DNA of 64,000 bases from Notospermus geniculatus (Eukaryota > Nemertea > Pilidiophora > Heteronemertea > Lineidae), in NCBI GenBank assembly GCA_002633025.1, contig NMRB01002495.1, positions 18,384-82,383 of the forward strand, given 5' to 3'. The notes under the pieces were generated by a model. The model searched no databases and was not told the origin of the DNA. It saw only the letters and a list, made by a program, of their open reading frames with translations. The stretch's first letter is position 1, and each line of letters starts with the position of its first letter. Shown here piece by piece: positions 1-10,900 of this stretch. The translations under genes and the position numbers were made by a program.

Positions 1-215
1 TAGTGGTTGGTTTGTTTCATGGGCAGGTAGGTAGCATTGTAGTGGTTGGTTTGTTTCATGGGCAGGTAGGTAGCATTGTAGTGGTTGGTTGGTTTCATGG
101 ACAGGTAGGTACATGTAGCATTGTAGCAGTTGGTTTGTTTCATGAATGGGTGGGTACTGTAGTGTTGTAGTGGTTGGTTTGTGTCATGAACAGATAGGTA
201 GGCCTAGTGTTGTGG
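1..215. repeat. 39-bp minisatellite
   Basis: The unit runs from TAGTGGTTGGTTTG to GGTAGCATTG. It starts at 1, 40 and 79, then at 124 with a six-base insertion, and decays into diverged copies that still carry the GTGTCATG core to about 230. The array probably continues to the left of the window. Confidence 0.85.
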
Positions 216-1060
216 CTGATATGTGTCATGGTCAGTAGTTAGAGTAGAACATTACTGTAGTGGTTGATTATTATCATGTATGCATGTTCCGTGCCTTTCC
301 TTGCCTCATCAACTAGTTAGCGTACTGCATGCAAATCTGGGTTTTATCCAGCTTATGTTGCCAGGTGTTGGTGGCAGCCATTATTAATCTGGGTCAGTAG
401 GTCGGAGACGGTTTAACTGTCAATCTGTGTATGTCATGCATGCATGCATAATCAGTGATGGTGACTAAACAAATCAGGCCACCAGCTAACAGGTTTTAAT
501 CACTCACTAAATAGTAAATCATCTGTGAATGTTCAGACCACGTGACGCTGTGCGGGATATTAGGGGTCTACTTTATTTTTTTACTGACTCGCAACGGCTT
601 CTCAGTATGTATTCTTAGTGTTGACTTATTGCTGAGATATGGAATCCACGACCACTCCAGTCCACGTGTGGTGTTTTACTTGGCCTGGCACAGACACTGG
701 TATGTTTCTTACTTATGCAATAACTGAGAAATGCATTACATATGTATCTTGTTCTGTGCCTTTACTTGCCAAGGATTAGACTGGTCCCCGGCCCTCGCAC
801 CGCTCCGCAGTACACGAGCGCAGAGGATCAGTCTAAGGACGGATGTGGTCGGGGAAGATGGATTGTCCCAAGGACAGTTTGTCCCTGAATGTTACAATCG
901 TATTGACATGTATTGGATGTAATCTATATAGCCGTTCCTCATAACAGTATTGTATTTTGTAAAACCTTCTGTTGCTTCCAAATATGCATGATTTTGATTG
1001 TTGATTTTCCCCTCATTTCTGTATTGGAGTTCAGTTGTTCCTCTTAGCCGATTGATATTA

Positions 1061-1171
1061 GTGAGGTTTTGCAAGCGCCCGGTTAGGCCCTACGACAACG
1101 TTTATCTATTGTGTGGGTGTACCCAGATAAACGTTGTCGTATGGCCTAACCGGGCGCTTGCGAAACCTCGC
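1061..1171. mobile_element. TA-flanked foldback element (MITE), family A copy 1
   Basis: About 46 bases at each end are near-perfect inverted copies (left end GTGAGGTTTTGCAAGCGCCC, right end ending GCGAAACCTCGC). They surround a short loop. A TA dinucleotide lies on both sides (1059-1060 and 1172-1173), the target duplication expected of Tc1/mariner-type elements. There is no coding capacity. Its ends resemble the element at 51884-52029. Confidence 0.8.
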
Positions 1172-1173
1172 TA

Positions 1174-2384
1174 TTGTAATGTGCCAATCCCCGTTCAATT
1201 TGACACTATTTTATGAGCGCCATATGTTATTCACTGAATCTCGTCTTGAGACCAAGGTTTGTTGATATTCCCCATCAAGTACAAGCAGACTCATGTGCCG
1301 GCAGACGACACCTGCGCATCTCGCATAACATACAGCTGATTTACAATGGAATTCCGAGAAATTTCCCAATAATCAGTGAATTATCAATGTGTGACGTCAT
1401 GATGACGTCACATCTGTGGCTTCGGGCTTTCGTGGCAAGAGCCCAGGAATCCATATAGGCCTATGTTGTGAGCATGTATTGGCTTGTGTGATCAATAACT
1501 AGGTGGAAAACGTGCACATATGAATGAATATTGAATAGGCCTAGTAGACTCATGATACCAGGAACAGATGAGCCGAAGCGGGTGCCTCACTCTTCCAAGT
1601 AGGCTTATAGTTGAGCACGATCCATTGGTAAATGAATAGGAAGGCCCAAGGGCAGGCATTTCATCAGAAACCTCTTCATTTCTCCATTTGCACCCGACGT
1701 CCTGATTATCTTGACCTAAATCACATCGAATTTTTTAAAAAAGGACGATATAAAGATGACGAAATCTTTATTCTCTTTATACATTACATGTACATGTCCA
1801 TTGACTGAAAGAAAATCCGACACCTTGCTTTGAAAAGTGCATCGCCAGGAACAACTCCTGACGACACACCTGAATTGCCCCATCACCTCTGGGTATCAGC
1901 CTTCCCCTACATTACACCAACATCCCACCAAACCTCAACTATTTGTGAAGAAATTAAACTAACCCCTGACCCTTTGACGCTAAATCATCCGTCTTTCCAA
2001 AGACGTTTGCCAAGGAGCTACAGAAGTCCTCTACGACAGCGACAACTTGAGTCGCCTTTGATTCCCTCCCGGGATTCCCTCTGTTGGCTTTTAACCCTAG
2101 AAAACAATGCGCGGTTCTCCTGGAATCAGTTCATACCAACGATAATCGCCGCTTCTATAACGAATGTCTTGAACGTGAAGTTGTCTGTCTTCAGGGCAAC
2201 CGACGGCCTGACGTCGAAAGTTGGTCACGTGGCGTCGCAAGTTGAATCTGTCATTCGTCGGTATGGCCGCTCAATCATCAAGCATTGGGCGCTAGGCCTA
2301 CCCATTTCTTTCCGAATCTTTGATATATCTAAGCCCGAAGGGGTTAACATCAGCAAACGCAGCAGGTACTATGTTCCACTGCCA
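1174..2384. other. Intergenic, 3' flank of the F-box/LRR gene
   Basis: No gene is supported here. The stretch just below 2385 is presumably the 3' untranslated region of the minus-strand F-box gene. The only structure noted is CGTCATGATGACGTCA near 1396. Confidence 0.5.
1767..1772 (-). terminator. Candidate poly(A) signal of the F-box/LRR gene
   Basis: AATAAA reads on the minus strand about 610 bases after the stop codon. Position and strand fit, but nothing else confirms use. Confidence 0.3.
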
Positions 2385-3452
2385 TCAGCTACAGCAGAAC
2401 ACCCGTGGTGGATGGTCATGTGTCCACCTGTAGTCCTCGTCAGGAAGCACAAATTTTGGCTTTTCACTTGTTGTCATGTTGACCTCGACCCCCTTTAAGT
2501 AGAAATGGACGTTTTGACACTGGCCAAGGTTGACGGCAACCAACTCTGGACAGTCCACGTCAACCTCCATTACGTCATGGCACCCAAACAAGTTGAGGTA
2601 TTTCATTGGTGGAGCTTGGATATTCAAGTGACTGAAGTCCCGTGATTTCTCGAGGTTCAGGTGCGCGATGTTTGGACAGCCATCGAGCGCCATCTTGAGG
2701 ACGTAGTCGGGAAGACAGCACCGATAGAGAACTATTGTCTTAGCGAGGGGTGTGCTCACACTAAACATGTTCACCTTGCAGTCAAAAAGGCGGAGGAAAC
2801 CGATGGCTGAAAACGCTTGTATGACGCAAGACTCGAGGCACAACTGGTCGTCACTGCATAGATTTAGCTCGATCGAGTCAACACTGCAACATTGGATTAC
2901 CATGGAGCGGAGGTTGGGGACCCCAGCTAAAGATACCTTACACAGATGGTTGGCGACAATGTACATGTGGTTGAAAGTCATGAGATCAGTGTCAGCCTCG
3001 GTGTGGATGAGCCGCAAGGTGGGACTGCGGACGTACACCGTGCGGCAGGCGAACTCCCCAAGCAGACAGAGCTCCTGGATAGAAGGACAAGTCGTCTCCT
3101 CCAAAGCCAGATTCTCCTCCCTGATCCGGCCTAACTTCAGGGACAGAATGGTCGGGTTATTCGCCAGCATTAGCCTCATTGCCCGCATGTCCAGATCATC
3201 ACAGTTCATAAGTTCCACTGTTGTTAGCTTTTCGCTCCTGACGTTGATGGAGCGGAGGACTTTACTGCCGTCGACATGTAAGCGTCTGAGCCGCGGAGCA
3301 AAGATCTCAAGATGTTCCATCGACTCCATGCCATGATCGATGGTCACGTGACGTAGATTTGCGGCCGTAATGCTGACGAAGAGGACACTCCACATGTTGT
3401 AGAGGTAGATCTTCTGAAGGGAGGAGGAGACAAGACGGATGCCGTGGAGATG
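2385..3452 (-). CDS. F-box/LRR gene, exon 2 (leucine-rich repeats)
   Basis: 355 codons plus stop. The frame is open further upstream to 3716, but that part is minisatellite. The pyrimidine-rich acceptor TTATCGTTTCAG marks the true exon start. The repeats follow an LxxLxLxxC/N rhythm, for example LTTVELMNCDDLD and MKYLNLFGCHDVMEV. Confidence 0.85.
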   Translation of the reverse strand, partial: HLHGIRLVSSSLQKIYLYNMWSVLFVSITAANLRHVTIDHGMESMEHLEIFAPRLRRLHVDGSKVLRSINVRSEKLTTVELMNCDDLDMRAMRLMLANNPTILSLKLGRIREENLALEETTCPSIQELCLLGEFACRTVYVRSPTLRLIHTEADTDLMTFNHMYIVANHLCKVSLAGVPNLRSMVIQCCSVDSIELNLCSDDQLCLESCVIQAFSAIGFLRLFDCKVNMFSVSTPLAKTIVLYRCCLPDYVLKMALDGCPNIAHLNLEKSRDFSHLNIQAPPMKYLNLFGCHDVMEVDVDCPELVAVNLGQCQNVHFYLKGVEVNMTTSEKPKFVLPDEDYRWTHDHPPRVFCCS

Positions 3453-6444
3453 CTGAAACGATAAAAAAGGAAACTCCGTGAATCGTCTTCTTGCTTTGTC
3501 CTGCCCTGGTGAAAGTTGGTTTGGGAGAAGTTGCTCTTTCCTGCCCTGGGGAGAGTTGGTTTGGGAGAAGCATTCGAAAACGTTCCAATTGAGCAGGTTG
3601 TCCAAGCGGGGAACTTGCTGGCCGTGAGTTGATGGTGTTGCAGCCAATGAAGACGCTTTGTTGTTCATCTCTCCAACTGGCTGTAATCCAGCCAATCGGA
3701 TAGCGTGTTGCTCCAACTGGGCGTAATATAGCCAATCAGATAGCCTGTTGTTCCAACTGGCTGTAATACAGCCAATCGGATAGCTTGTTGCTCCAACTGG
3801 CTGTAATCGTGGCGATGATCTGAAAATGTCCCTAATTCTGAAAGTTGGTGAAGCCCTTCGACCATGTCACATCCCTGCCCTTTTCTATCTTGACCCGGCT
3901 ATTCTGTACTATAAGATTGGCACTATGGCGTTATCTTTGGTGTACTGTACCCACTAGTGATGCTCCTCGGAGCAACCAAGCCCCATGTCTACGTATAAAC
4001 GGTACCACCCGTGTAAGGTGACACTGCAATCGGAGAGGCCCGAGTGGGTATCCTCAACACGTCAATGGTGAATATTATGCAATCAAATGTTCTTGGCCAA
4101 TCATGTGCAGCAGATTGCATCATGTGATCGTAGGATGTCACATCGTATCGGACACTCAATCATCGTATCGGATCCTAAAACCTCGTATCGGACAGCCCTC
4201 CTAGTTTCAGCCAATCAGAGCAGGGTGTTTTGTGACCCAGGCTAAGCGGATAGGCGTTCATTGGCCTACTGCGTGGGATAATCGCCCCGGTATGTCTCGA
4301 TGTCTGTTTGTTGCTGGTATCTTCAGAATTGAATTGATCTTTTCAAAATCAACGAGGAGCCAGTGCGTCCTTGACACTGGGGATCTCTTCCGGCAACTGT
4401 TATCATAAAACCGGGAAAAGTCCCGGTTAGTCACGGACCCACAACGATTAAAAACTGGTCGACCAAGGCCTACAACAGTATCATTTGAATGAAAACTGCT
4501 GGATCAATTCCTAATCAATATTCAACATGAATGGGATCATTCAACTACACAGGCCCATGTGGTGATGTTTGCAAGCCTCGGGCCTTTAACGGACGAAATC
4601 TGTTACTGGCGTTTCCAAGACAACTATCAGATTGATGGACGTCATTGGTGGGCGTGGTTTAAGGCGCCATTATGTCATGTGATATTTTGTAGGCGCCAGT
4701 GCGGACAAAAGGCCTGAGGCTTTGGGTCAATATGCTTTACGAAAGAGACAGAATGGTGTTGTTTATGTGTAAACAAATACATGATGAAATCCGTCGCAAC
4801 GAAACGTTGAGCAGAATATAGGCCTACACAAGTAAGCCTGCCCCAGAGCCTTGGTCGTCTGCTGTCGGGTGTGGCAAAAAACTGGAATTGGCGACGGTGT
4901 TGGCCTGCACTGTTTAATCTCATCATTCAACTGTTTCGCCCTTCTAGTAATCTATACATGTATTATAGATCAGTGTAGGCCTATACATGTATTCTATGTG
5001 AATTCCACATGCCTACACTATCACCTGTTGCGAGTGCAACTGAAATGATTTGTATGTTCTCTCAGTCGGGAATTACAGAGGAGGTGTTGAGCTTTGGCGC
5101 AAGCTGTGCAATTCACTTGCGGACGAGCGATCATGGGCGTAGGCCTAGACAGAAAGAGCCCTGTTGCAGAGCACTGATACTGTACTAATCAGATCAAGTA
5201 CAGATCAGAGCACTGATCTGCACTCGAAGTGCCAGCACTCCCCAGCTTTGTTAGATTTTGGTACAAAGGGTGCGAATAAATGTTTACCCCATGAATTTCG
5301 ACTGCGCGCCCATCATGTTCATTCGCATTCTGAGTTCAGCTTGCTCGTCGTTGCCCCTCGTTCAAGCTTGACTTGCCAGTAGGTCATTCGAACTGTAACT
5401 GGATACCTCTGGACTTTCTTGGTAGGCTGTCGGCCCGACTATCTTCCTTGGTGGACAGGTAGGCCTAGGTCTTACATCCGTCCGCAGTTCAATCTGGAGA
5501 AGTTATCGCAGCCCCGAGAGGCCTGTATCATGGTAGACATAGGCCCTAACGAACCGTCAGCCTTGTCAGCCCAGGGAATGGCAATAGTCGAGGGTAATAT
5601 GCTGAAAGGTGGAGGGGAGAACGACATTGTAGACTCAACATACCTCGCAGTTACTGATGCTCAGCCTCCTTAATCCAGGCAAGCTGTCGATCACCTCCCA
5701 GAGCTCGTCCATCTCAATGGGCACGAAATGAAGGCATAAACCCGAAAGTAACGGAGCGAAATCGGAGTTAGCCAAGGACCTGATGATCCTTCCCCCTTCC
5801 TGCATGGCTCGCTCACTCCTCATGTCGTTCAGTCTCAACCCGGAGTTGATTTTAAGGTTGACAGTGTGCAGCTGGGGGAGTCGTCGAAGCATGGCGTGGA
5901 CCCCTGCTGTGGTGACACTCCAACAAGCATTCAGTGAGATCAATCGTAGATTTGGGAAGTAGTCACAGATTTGTTGTAGTTCATCGTCCGTGATTGTGAA
6001 GCCTCCGTTGATGTTGATCTGCTCCAGTTGTGTCAAACTGGACAAGCTCTCGATGATCATCCGAGTCCACAGGACGGGCAGTTTCAGACACCTCAGGTTC
6101 CGAAGCTGGGGAATCAGGGCGAAAAGGGATTCGTAGACAGGGGCAGCCTCCTTCCACGTCAAGATCTGCACATGTCGTCCGTACACTCTGAAGACCGTAT
6201 CAATGAGGGAGAAATGCCAGTAGTCAAAATCAGTCGGGTCGATGTGGATGGATCGCCACAGGGAGCCTGTCGTCTGAAGGATCCTCCTCCATTTCTTGCA
6301 GACGAGAGCGATCACAGGGAGTTCATGTCGGATCGGATGGAGGTAGGAGAAGATCCGGGCACATAATTCGTCTGGAAGGTTGGAGAAGTTAGTCCTACCG
6401 TGTGTATCCGGACAAACCGTGCTTGTCGTGCGTGGCCCTTCCAT
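2385..6444 (-). CDS. F-box and leucine-rich-repeat protein, two exons
   Basis: Likely a substrate-recognition subunit of an SCF (Skp1-Cullin-F-box) ubiquitin ligase, acting in cytosol or nucleus. Coding exon 1 (5644-6444) starts at an ATG giving MEGPRTTST. It carries an F-box at about residues 20-65 (FSNLPDELCARIFSYL, then VCKKWRRI and LW), followed by LRR-like units such as LEQININGGFTITDDELQQI. A donor GAG|GTATGT at 5644/5643 and an acceptor TTTCAG|CATCTC at 3453/3452 both fall between codons, so the exons join in frame to 622 residues. Exon 2 continues with irregular leucine-rich repeats and ends in an RVFCCS tail. The F-box and general LRR type are clear; I cannot assign a named FBXL orthologue. 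The 2.2-kb intron holds 40-bp minisatellites. Confidence 0.85.
3501..3580. repeat. 40-bp tandem pair in the F-box gene intron
   Basis: CTGCCCTGG...GGTTTGGGAGAAG begins at 3501 and again at 3541 with few differences. The translation of this part on the minus strand is an open but non-genic frame. Confidence 0.8.
3671..3808. repeat. 40-bp minisatellite in the F-box gene intron
   Basis: Units beginning CTCCAACTGGCTGTAAT start at 3671, 3711, 3751 and 3791 (last partial). The period equals that of the unrelated pair at 3501-3580. Confidence 0.85.
3809..5643. other. Remainder of the F-box gene intron
   Basis: No further exon is needed because the flanking phases match. Short words ATCGTATCGGA repeat three times near 4142-4190. 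Nothing else is recognised. Confidence 0.4.
5644..6444 (-). CDS. F-box/LRR gene, exon 1 (F-box)
   Basis: 267 codons ending exactly at a phase-0 donor (GAG|GTATGT). Without splicing the frame stops two codons later, which supports the splice. Confidence 0.88.
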
Positions 6445-7429
6445 GAATGAGCCTCCATTCCCTCATAAGTCCTCCATCCTTCATACGCCGTGCATTCAGA
6501 TGTCAAGACCACGTAGCGAATGTAATCAATATGGAACCTGTCAGAGTCACGTGATCAATGACGTCATGCCATTCATGCGAGTTGGTGAATGGACTCGTAG
6601 TATACACGCCTAAAGAACTGAGATAGCTCCCTGTCTGTGCACTGTACTAGATCATAGTGTCCATATGGTACGAAGTATGAAAAGAACAGCTGCTTCTGTC
6701 ATCAACCAGAGTCGGTCTACACTGCGATCATCACTGATATGAACTCCCCCTAGCCACAGTCAGCAATCAATACTGCTGACGTCACGATTCCCGCTGTCTC
6801 CCACGCACTCTGTGATGAGATAATCTCCGGTGTCTTCCACGCACTTGTTGATGTAAGATCCAACACAAAGGTTGATCGCAAGGCCATCAAACAACGCTTC
6901 TCGCTTTTTTTAAAAAGCTACGGATGGAAAATAGCTTTTTATGAAGAGGAATCGCCGGCCGGAAGATTATTGTCGGCAATGTTTGGGCGTGATTAGATTA
7001 TGTTTAGGGATAAAAGTGTGTCCAAACAAGACGTTTCTGGAGACTGTCACGTTCGTTTTTAAGCCAAGCATGAAACCTCTGATTTCTTTCCATGGCGTAT
7101 ACAGAAATCGTGGGCGTCATTTCCTGTCACCACTACACAGGAGATGTCAAGTGCGTGAGAGGAAAATTATGAAAGCACAAAGAATGGTAATGTGTGCAGC
7201 GTAGAGATTCGGATCAGCCTTCTTGAAAAACAATCTCAGTGATTGTAGCTCAAAGGGTAGACCCTGCGGCGGAAGATGCTCATTAGGCCATGTGATTCAC
7301 AATGATTTCAATAAGTATGACATTCTTCTGGATGAGGACGACATTTCTACAGCAATTAATTTTGGAGGGATCGTTGTATTAGGAAAGCAAGGAACTGATA
7401 ATCACACAGCAATGACTGCCACGCCGCTT
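6445..7429. other. Intergenic, upstream of the F-box gene
   Basis: It should hold the promoter and 5' leader of the minus-strand F-box gene. No TATA box or other landmark stands out, and no coding exon is seen. Confidence 0.35.
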
Positions 7430-7682
7430 CTAAAGGGCACCGCACACTAGCGATTTTTTCGAGCGATTTTGTAGGCGACCGGCCTTGCGACCACAGAAGC
7501 GACTGAACATTTTTCAGATTTTTTAGTTTTTGTTGACTTGTTTGCGACAAATGCTTCTTTGGAAGATCAGTGATGTCGTGGATGACATCATTGATCGACC
7601 GCAAAGGTAATTACGGCAGGCGACGTAGTAGTCGCATCGGTAGTCGCCCCCATTTTAGTCGCCAGTGTGCGGAGCCCTTTAG
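7430..7682. mobile_element. Short inverted-repeat transposon (MITE)
   Basis: The left end CTAAAGGGCACCGCACACT and the right end AGTGTGCGGAGCCCTTTAG are inverted copies over about 24 bases with two mismatches. GCGATTTT and GTCGC words recur inside. There is no coding capacity. A target duplication was not clear because the inverted repeat runs to the edges. Confidence 0.7.
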
Positions 7683-8601
7683 ATCTTTTGAAAGCGCGCA
7701 GTCGCTTATATAGCGCCACACAGCGTCTCCAGTATAGAACTAAATCTTGGGCTCGTCTGGGAAGGCGTCCCAGATGTTCCACGCACCTGCGGGCGGTCAT
7801 ACTGTAGAGATGGTGCAACAGGAATGATTGCCCGAAGAATAAGCTCCTTTTGAACAGTGGATCAGTCAGGACCGTATTAGGACGTCCGAAACGGACATTA
7901 TACTTCGGTTCGTCCAGAGAGACTGCGATTTCTGCCGAGGTTACTGAATCCCCCTTGAAGACATCATTCGTCAGGACGACAGTTTCATTCTTAATTTACA
8001 TCTCAGCATCATCCAGCGACCCCTCGGACCCCGCCATCACATCAACCACCCAGCAGCTTTTACAGCACTTCTCTCCAATTCTCTTGCAGCAGGATGCTAC
8101 AGAGCACTGGTTACCCTCAGGGGCACAGACAGAGAGAAAGGACATCAGGAACACCAAGGCATTTATTTTACAGAATTCATACGATAATACAAATACGAAT
8201 AAATTTCAATTCGACCCAGAGCCAAAGGTCACAATCCAATACGCCATACAACATTCTCTGTGATACGTACATGTGCTGGAATCCATAGATGAGCTACGCC
8301 AAGATGACTGGAAAACGCAGTTCTCAACAACACTAAGGCTGAGACTTTCCCGTTCTGACACTTCTCCCACGGACTGATATGCACGGCTTTAGGCGCCTAC
8401 TGATTAGAGGAACGACCATTTTGTAGAACTGCACGGCGGTTATAGAGCAAAATCCAACCCCAACCCCAACTCGACTGGTTTCCGTCATTTACAATGATTA
8501 GACTGTAATGTCTATCTGATGTGAAACCTTGCCATAAAGTCACCCTGGGGTTACCCTCAAAAGCTTCGTCGTAATAGTTCTTTTATTAGCTGTTGTCTGG
8601 C
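7683..8601. other. Intergenic, no gene supported
   Basis: A 137-codon plus-strand frame (7850-8263) crosses this stretch but has no recognisable domain or codon pattern. Nothing else is seen apart from the poly(A) signal at 8582-8587. Confidence 0.35.
8582..8587 (-). terminator. Candidate poly(A) signal of the 730-aa gene
   Basis: AATAAA on the minus strand only about 15 bases after the stop codon at 8602. That is an unusually short 3' untranslated region but a plausible one. Confidence 0.4.
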
Positions 8602-10794
8602 TCAACCTGAAGCATCTCCGAACGTCTTCTCGGATCGAAATCTTTTCTTGAATGGCAGTCTGATTGCAAGCCTTCGCTTCCGAGCGCCTGATGTGCGATT
8701 GTTCTCATCTGACTCCACAGACGAGTTTGAAAATGTCTCGATCACCGGTAATTCCTCGGGAGAGCTGGACACGACGTCAATGATCCCGTCCTCTGAATCT
8801 GCCCCATTTGCAGTCTTCGGGGACGGCGAGTTTCCGACAACCCGTTCCTCTTTTGAATCCTTGTCATGGAATTTCCCAGCTGTTTTCATCTCTTGTGCTG
8901 CATCACAGATTTGTCCTTCGGCGGTAACTGCCTCTGTCCCGGACCTGACTAGTTCCTCCAGCGTGCGGTCGGACACGACTGGGCCTTTCTTCAAATCTCT
9001 GAGAAACGCGCCAACTTTCTGAACTAGAAGTTTTCCCCTTCCCGTGCGATTCGTTGTCTGGGAGCTAAAGATCTTGATGGAGCGTTCGACGTCCTTCATA
9101 CAGTTATGTACCACCTTAGGTGCGGATCCGTACGCCTTCTTGCACTCCTCTTGCAAAACGGAAATCACCTCATCGCCGACAACTCTGAGAAGCTGCAACT
9201 CAATCGGATCTGAGCCATGGTCGTACAGGTAGAAAATTCCCACCAATTCCCGACTGTTCTTCAGGAACCAGACAATTTTCTGGAAGTCTTTTCGGAGTCC
9301 TGTGATGATTTCGTCTTTCAGTTTGCCCATTGGAATCGCATGCACCGTCGCCATCACCAGACCGTTGAGAATCACCAACAACATCTGTAGTTCAAACTTC
9401 GTCCGCCAGTTGATCAACCTGCGGAGCTCATTGACTTTGGTGAAGTTGTGGATTCCTTGCAGTGTGTTGATGTATAATTGAAACTGGAGTTTGAACTCGG
9501 ATTTAAGTCCGACGAGTTGATCTCGCTGTTTGACTGGGTGAGACGGCGGCATTGGGGACCCAATAGGGCAGAACTGCATCGATTGTCGTGATGAGATGAT
9601 CCTTCCGTCAGCCGATAAAACCTGAACTGCTACTGTCACTCCCGACTCCGCTGGTTCTTTCCCTTTAAATGAGACCACAGAATTCAAGTTCTGTAGGCTG
9701 TAAGGCGCGCCAGACTCCGCCGCTCCTCTCGATGCCTCATGACTGGTTGCCTGCCTCATTAGTGACACATGTCCAGCAGCCATTGAAACCGGCATTCCTG
9801 ACGCGGGCCCATTCTGCATCAAACGATGAATATCATTCAACTGGATTACCCGGGACTGTCCGATGCCGGTGTCAGGGATAGCGGGAGCAATCTTGATGAC
9901 ACTTTGGCCTTGTTTGCCCCAAGAAGCAATAGGTCTAGGCCCAGTAGGTCTACCAGCAACTGCAGGGACAGGTTTCACTTTATCACCCTGCCCTCTAGTG
10001 TTTAATGGCTGCAGGGCTGCTGAAGCACAGTTATCCATGTCAAGCGAATCATTCTTCTTTTCACGTCTTTTCATCGAATTGATGTAGTCAAGGACAATGT
10101 TCGGATTGTACGGGGTTTTCTTCATGGGTCCATTTCGTATCTTTGCCATGGTAGACCTCTTCTCTGGAGGACCAGCTTCAGCCTGACATTTATCATTTAA
10201 GGCTGGTAATTTGACCTGCACTGAAGGGGGCCATGGAGGGCCGTTGTTCCTGACGGCAGTCAGTGGCAGAGTGCTTTGATTTTCATGGCTGACGAGAGGC
10301 CCATTACTTGTACCGGTATATTTTTGCGAAATAGCTGCTCGAACAAAGGGTGCAAGAACGTGCTGTATATTTTGGACAGTTTCGTTATTGGCAATGCCAG
10401 CTGTTTGTTTAACGTCATGGTCATTTGTGTTTGCACCCACAGATACAGACCCTGAAGTAATAGGCCTAGAGATCGAAGGTCCGCCGGTTGCTGCTGAGCT
10501 CGTTTGTGTTGGAACCAATCGTAGAGTGACGCTCATAGTTCGTGGTGCGTTTTGTCCAGACATGCCAGAATGGCTACCGGTATTCGCTTGGACGTTTGTT
10601 TTTTCTCGTGGAATCTCTTGGGTAGAGCTCGTTTTCCCTCCATGCCGCTTCATGATCATCGGCTGTTTTGCATTCATGGTCCAGGCCCACCCAAAAAATG
10701 GCTGGAAATGATTGTTCCTCCTCCTATGCGAGTTGCAACCAAATCGGGGAAAAACGTGCGTCGGTCCGCACATTGGTGACGTGTGTGACGTCAT
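8602..10794 (-). CDS. Unrecognised protein, up to 730 aa, single exon
   Basis: A 2.2-kb open frame, far too long to be chance in this window. I do not recognise the family. Residues 1-400 are low-complexity and polar (Ser, Thr, Pro, Gly, Gln), typical of disorder. About residues 420-610 form a dense helix-rich block including NELRRLINWRTKFELQMLLV, DFQKIVWFLKNSRELVGIFY and IELQLLRVVGDEVISVL. This looks like a folded domain. The C-terminus is acidic and serine-rich, then strongly basic (ARKRRLAIRLPFKKRFR, about residues 702-718), a likely nuclear localisation signal. The first ATG (10794) lies inside a TGACGTCATGACG palindrome. The in-frame ATG at 10677 (MNAKQPMIMK, 691 aa) is an equally likely start. 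A nuclear regulatory protein is an inference only. Confidence 0.75.
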   Translation of the reverse strand: MTSHTSPMCGPTHVFPRFGCNSHRRRNNHFQPFFGWAWTMNAKQPMIMKRHGGKTSSTQEIPREKTNVQANTGSHSGMSGQNAPRTMSVTLRLVPTQTSSAATGGPSISRPITSGSVSVGANTNDHDVKQTAGIANNETVQNIQHVLAPFVRAAISQKYTGTSNGPLVSHENQSTLPLTAVRNNGPPWPPSVQVKLPALNDKCQAEAGPPEKRSTMAKIRNGPMKKTPYNPNIVLDYINSMKRREKKNDSLDMDNCASAALQPLNTRGQGDKVKPVPAVAGRPTGPRPIASWGKQGQSVIKIAPAIPDTGIGQSRVIQLNDIHRLMQNGPASGMPVSMAAGHVSLMRQATSHEASRGAAESGAPYSLQNLNSVVSFKGKEPAESGVTVAVQVLSADGRIISSRQSMQFCPIGSPMPPSHPVKQRDQLVGLKSEFKLQFQLYINTLQGIHNFTKVNELRRLINWRTKFELQMLLVILNGLVMATVHAIPMGKLKDEIITGLRKDFQKIVWFLKNSRELVGIFYLYDHGSDPIELQLLRVVGDEVISVLQEECKKAYGSAPKVVHNCMKDVERSIKIFSSQTTNRTGRGKLLVQKVGAFLRDLKKGPVVSDRTLEELVRSGTEAVTAEGQICDAAQEMKTAGKFHDKDSKEERVVGNSPSPKTANGADSEDGIIDVVSSSPEELPVIETFSNSSVESDENNRTSGARKRRLAIRLPFKKRFRSEKTFGDASG

Positions 10795-10900
10795 GACGTT
10801 ACACCACTAATCACGAAATGACGCTACCGGTACGTCATCTACCAACACAGCGAAGGTTGGCACTTTACTCCAAGGTGATGACGTCATACGTCATCACATG
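10781..10900 (-). promoter_or_regulatory. Cluster of CRE/ATF-type sites upstream of the 730-aa gene
   Basis: TGACGTCATGACG (about 10788-10800) and GATGACGTCATACGTCATCA (about 10877-10897) are palindromic CRE-type (TGACGTCA) sites directly upstream of the likely start. This would suit a bZIP-regulated promoter. Caution: the window also contains transposon-borne TGACGTCA clusters. Confidence 0.4.

Noticed and set aside
1830-2498. 222-codon plus-strand frame
   Set aside because: It overlaps the end of the F-box gene on the other strand and has no recognisable domain.
2752-3336. 194-codon plus-strand frame
   Set aside because: It is the antisense shadow of the LRR exon.
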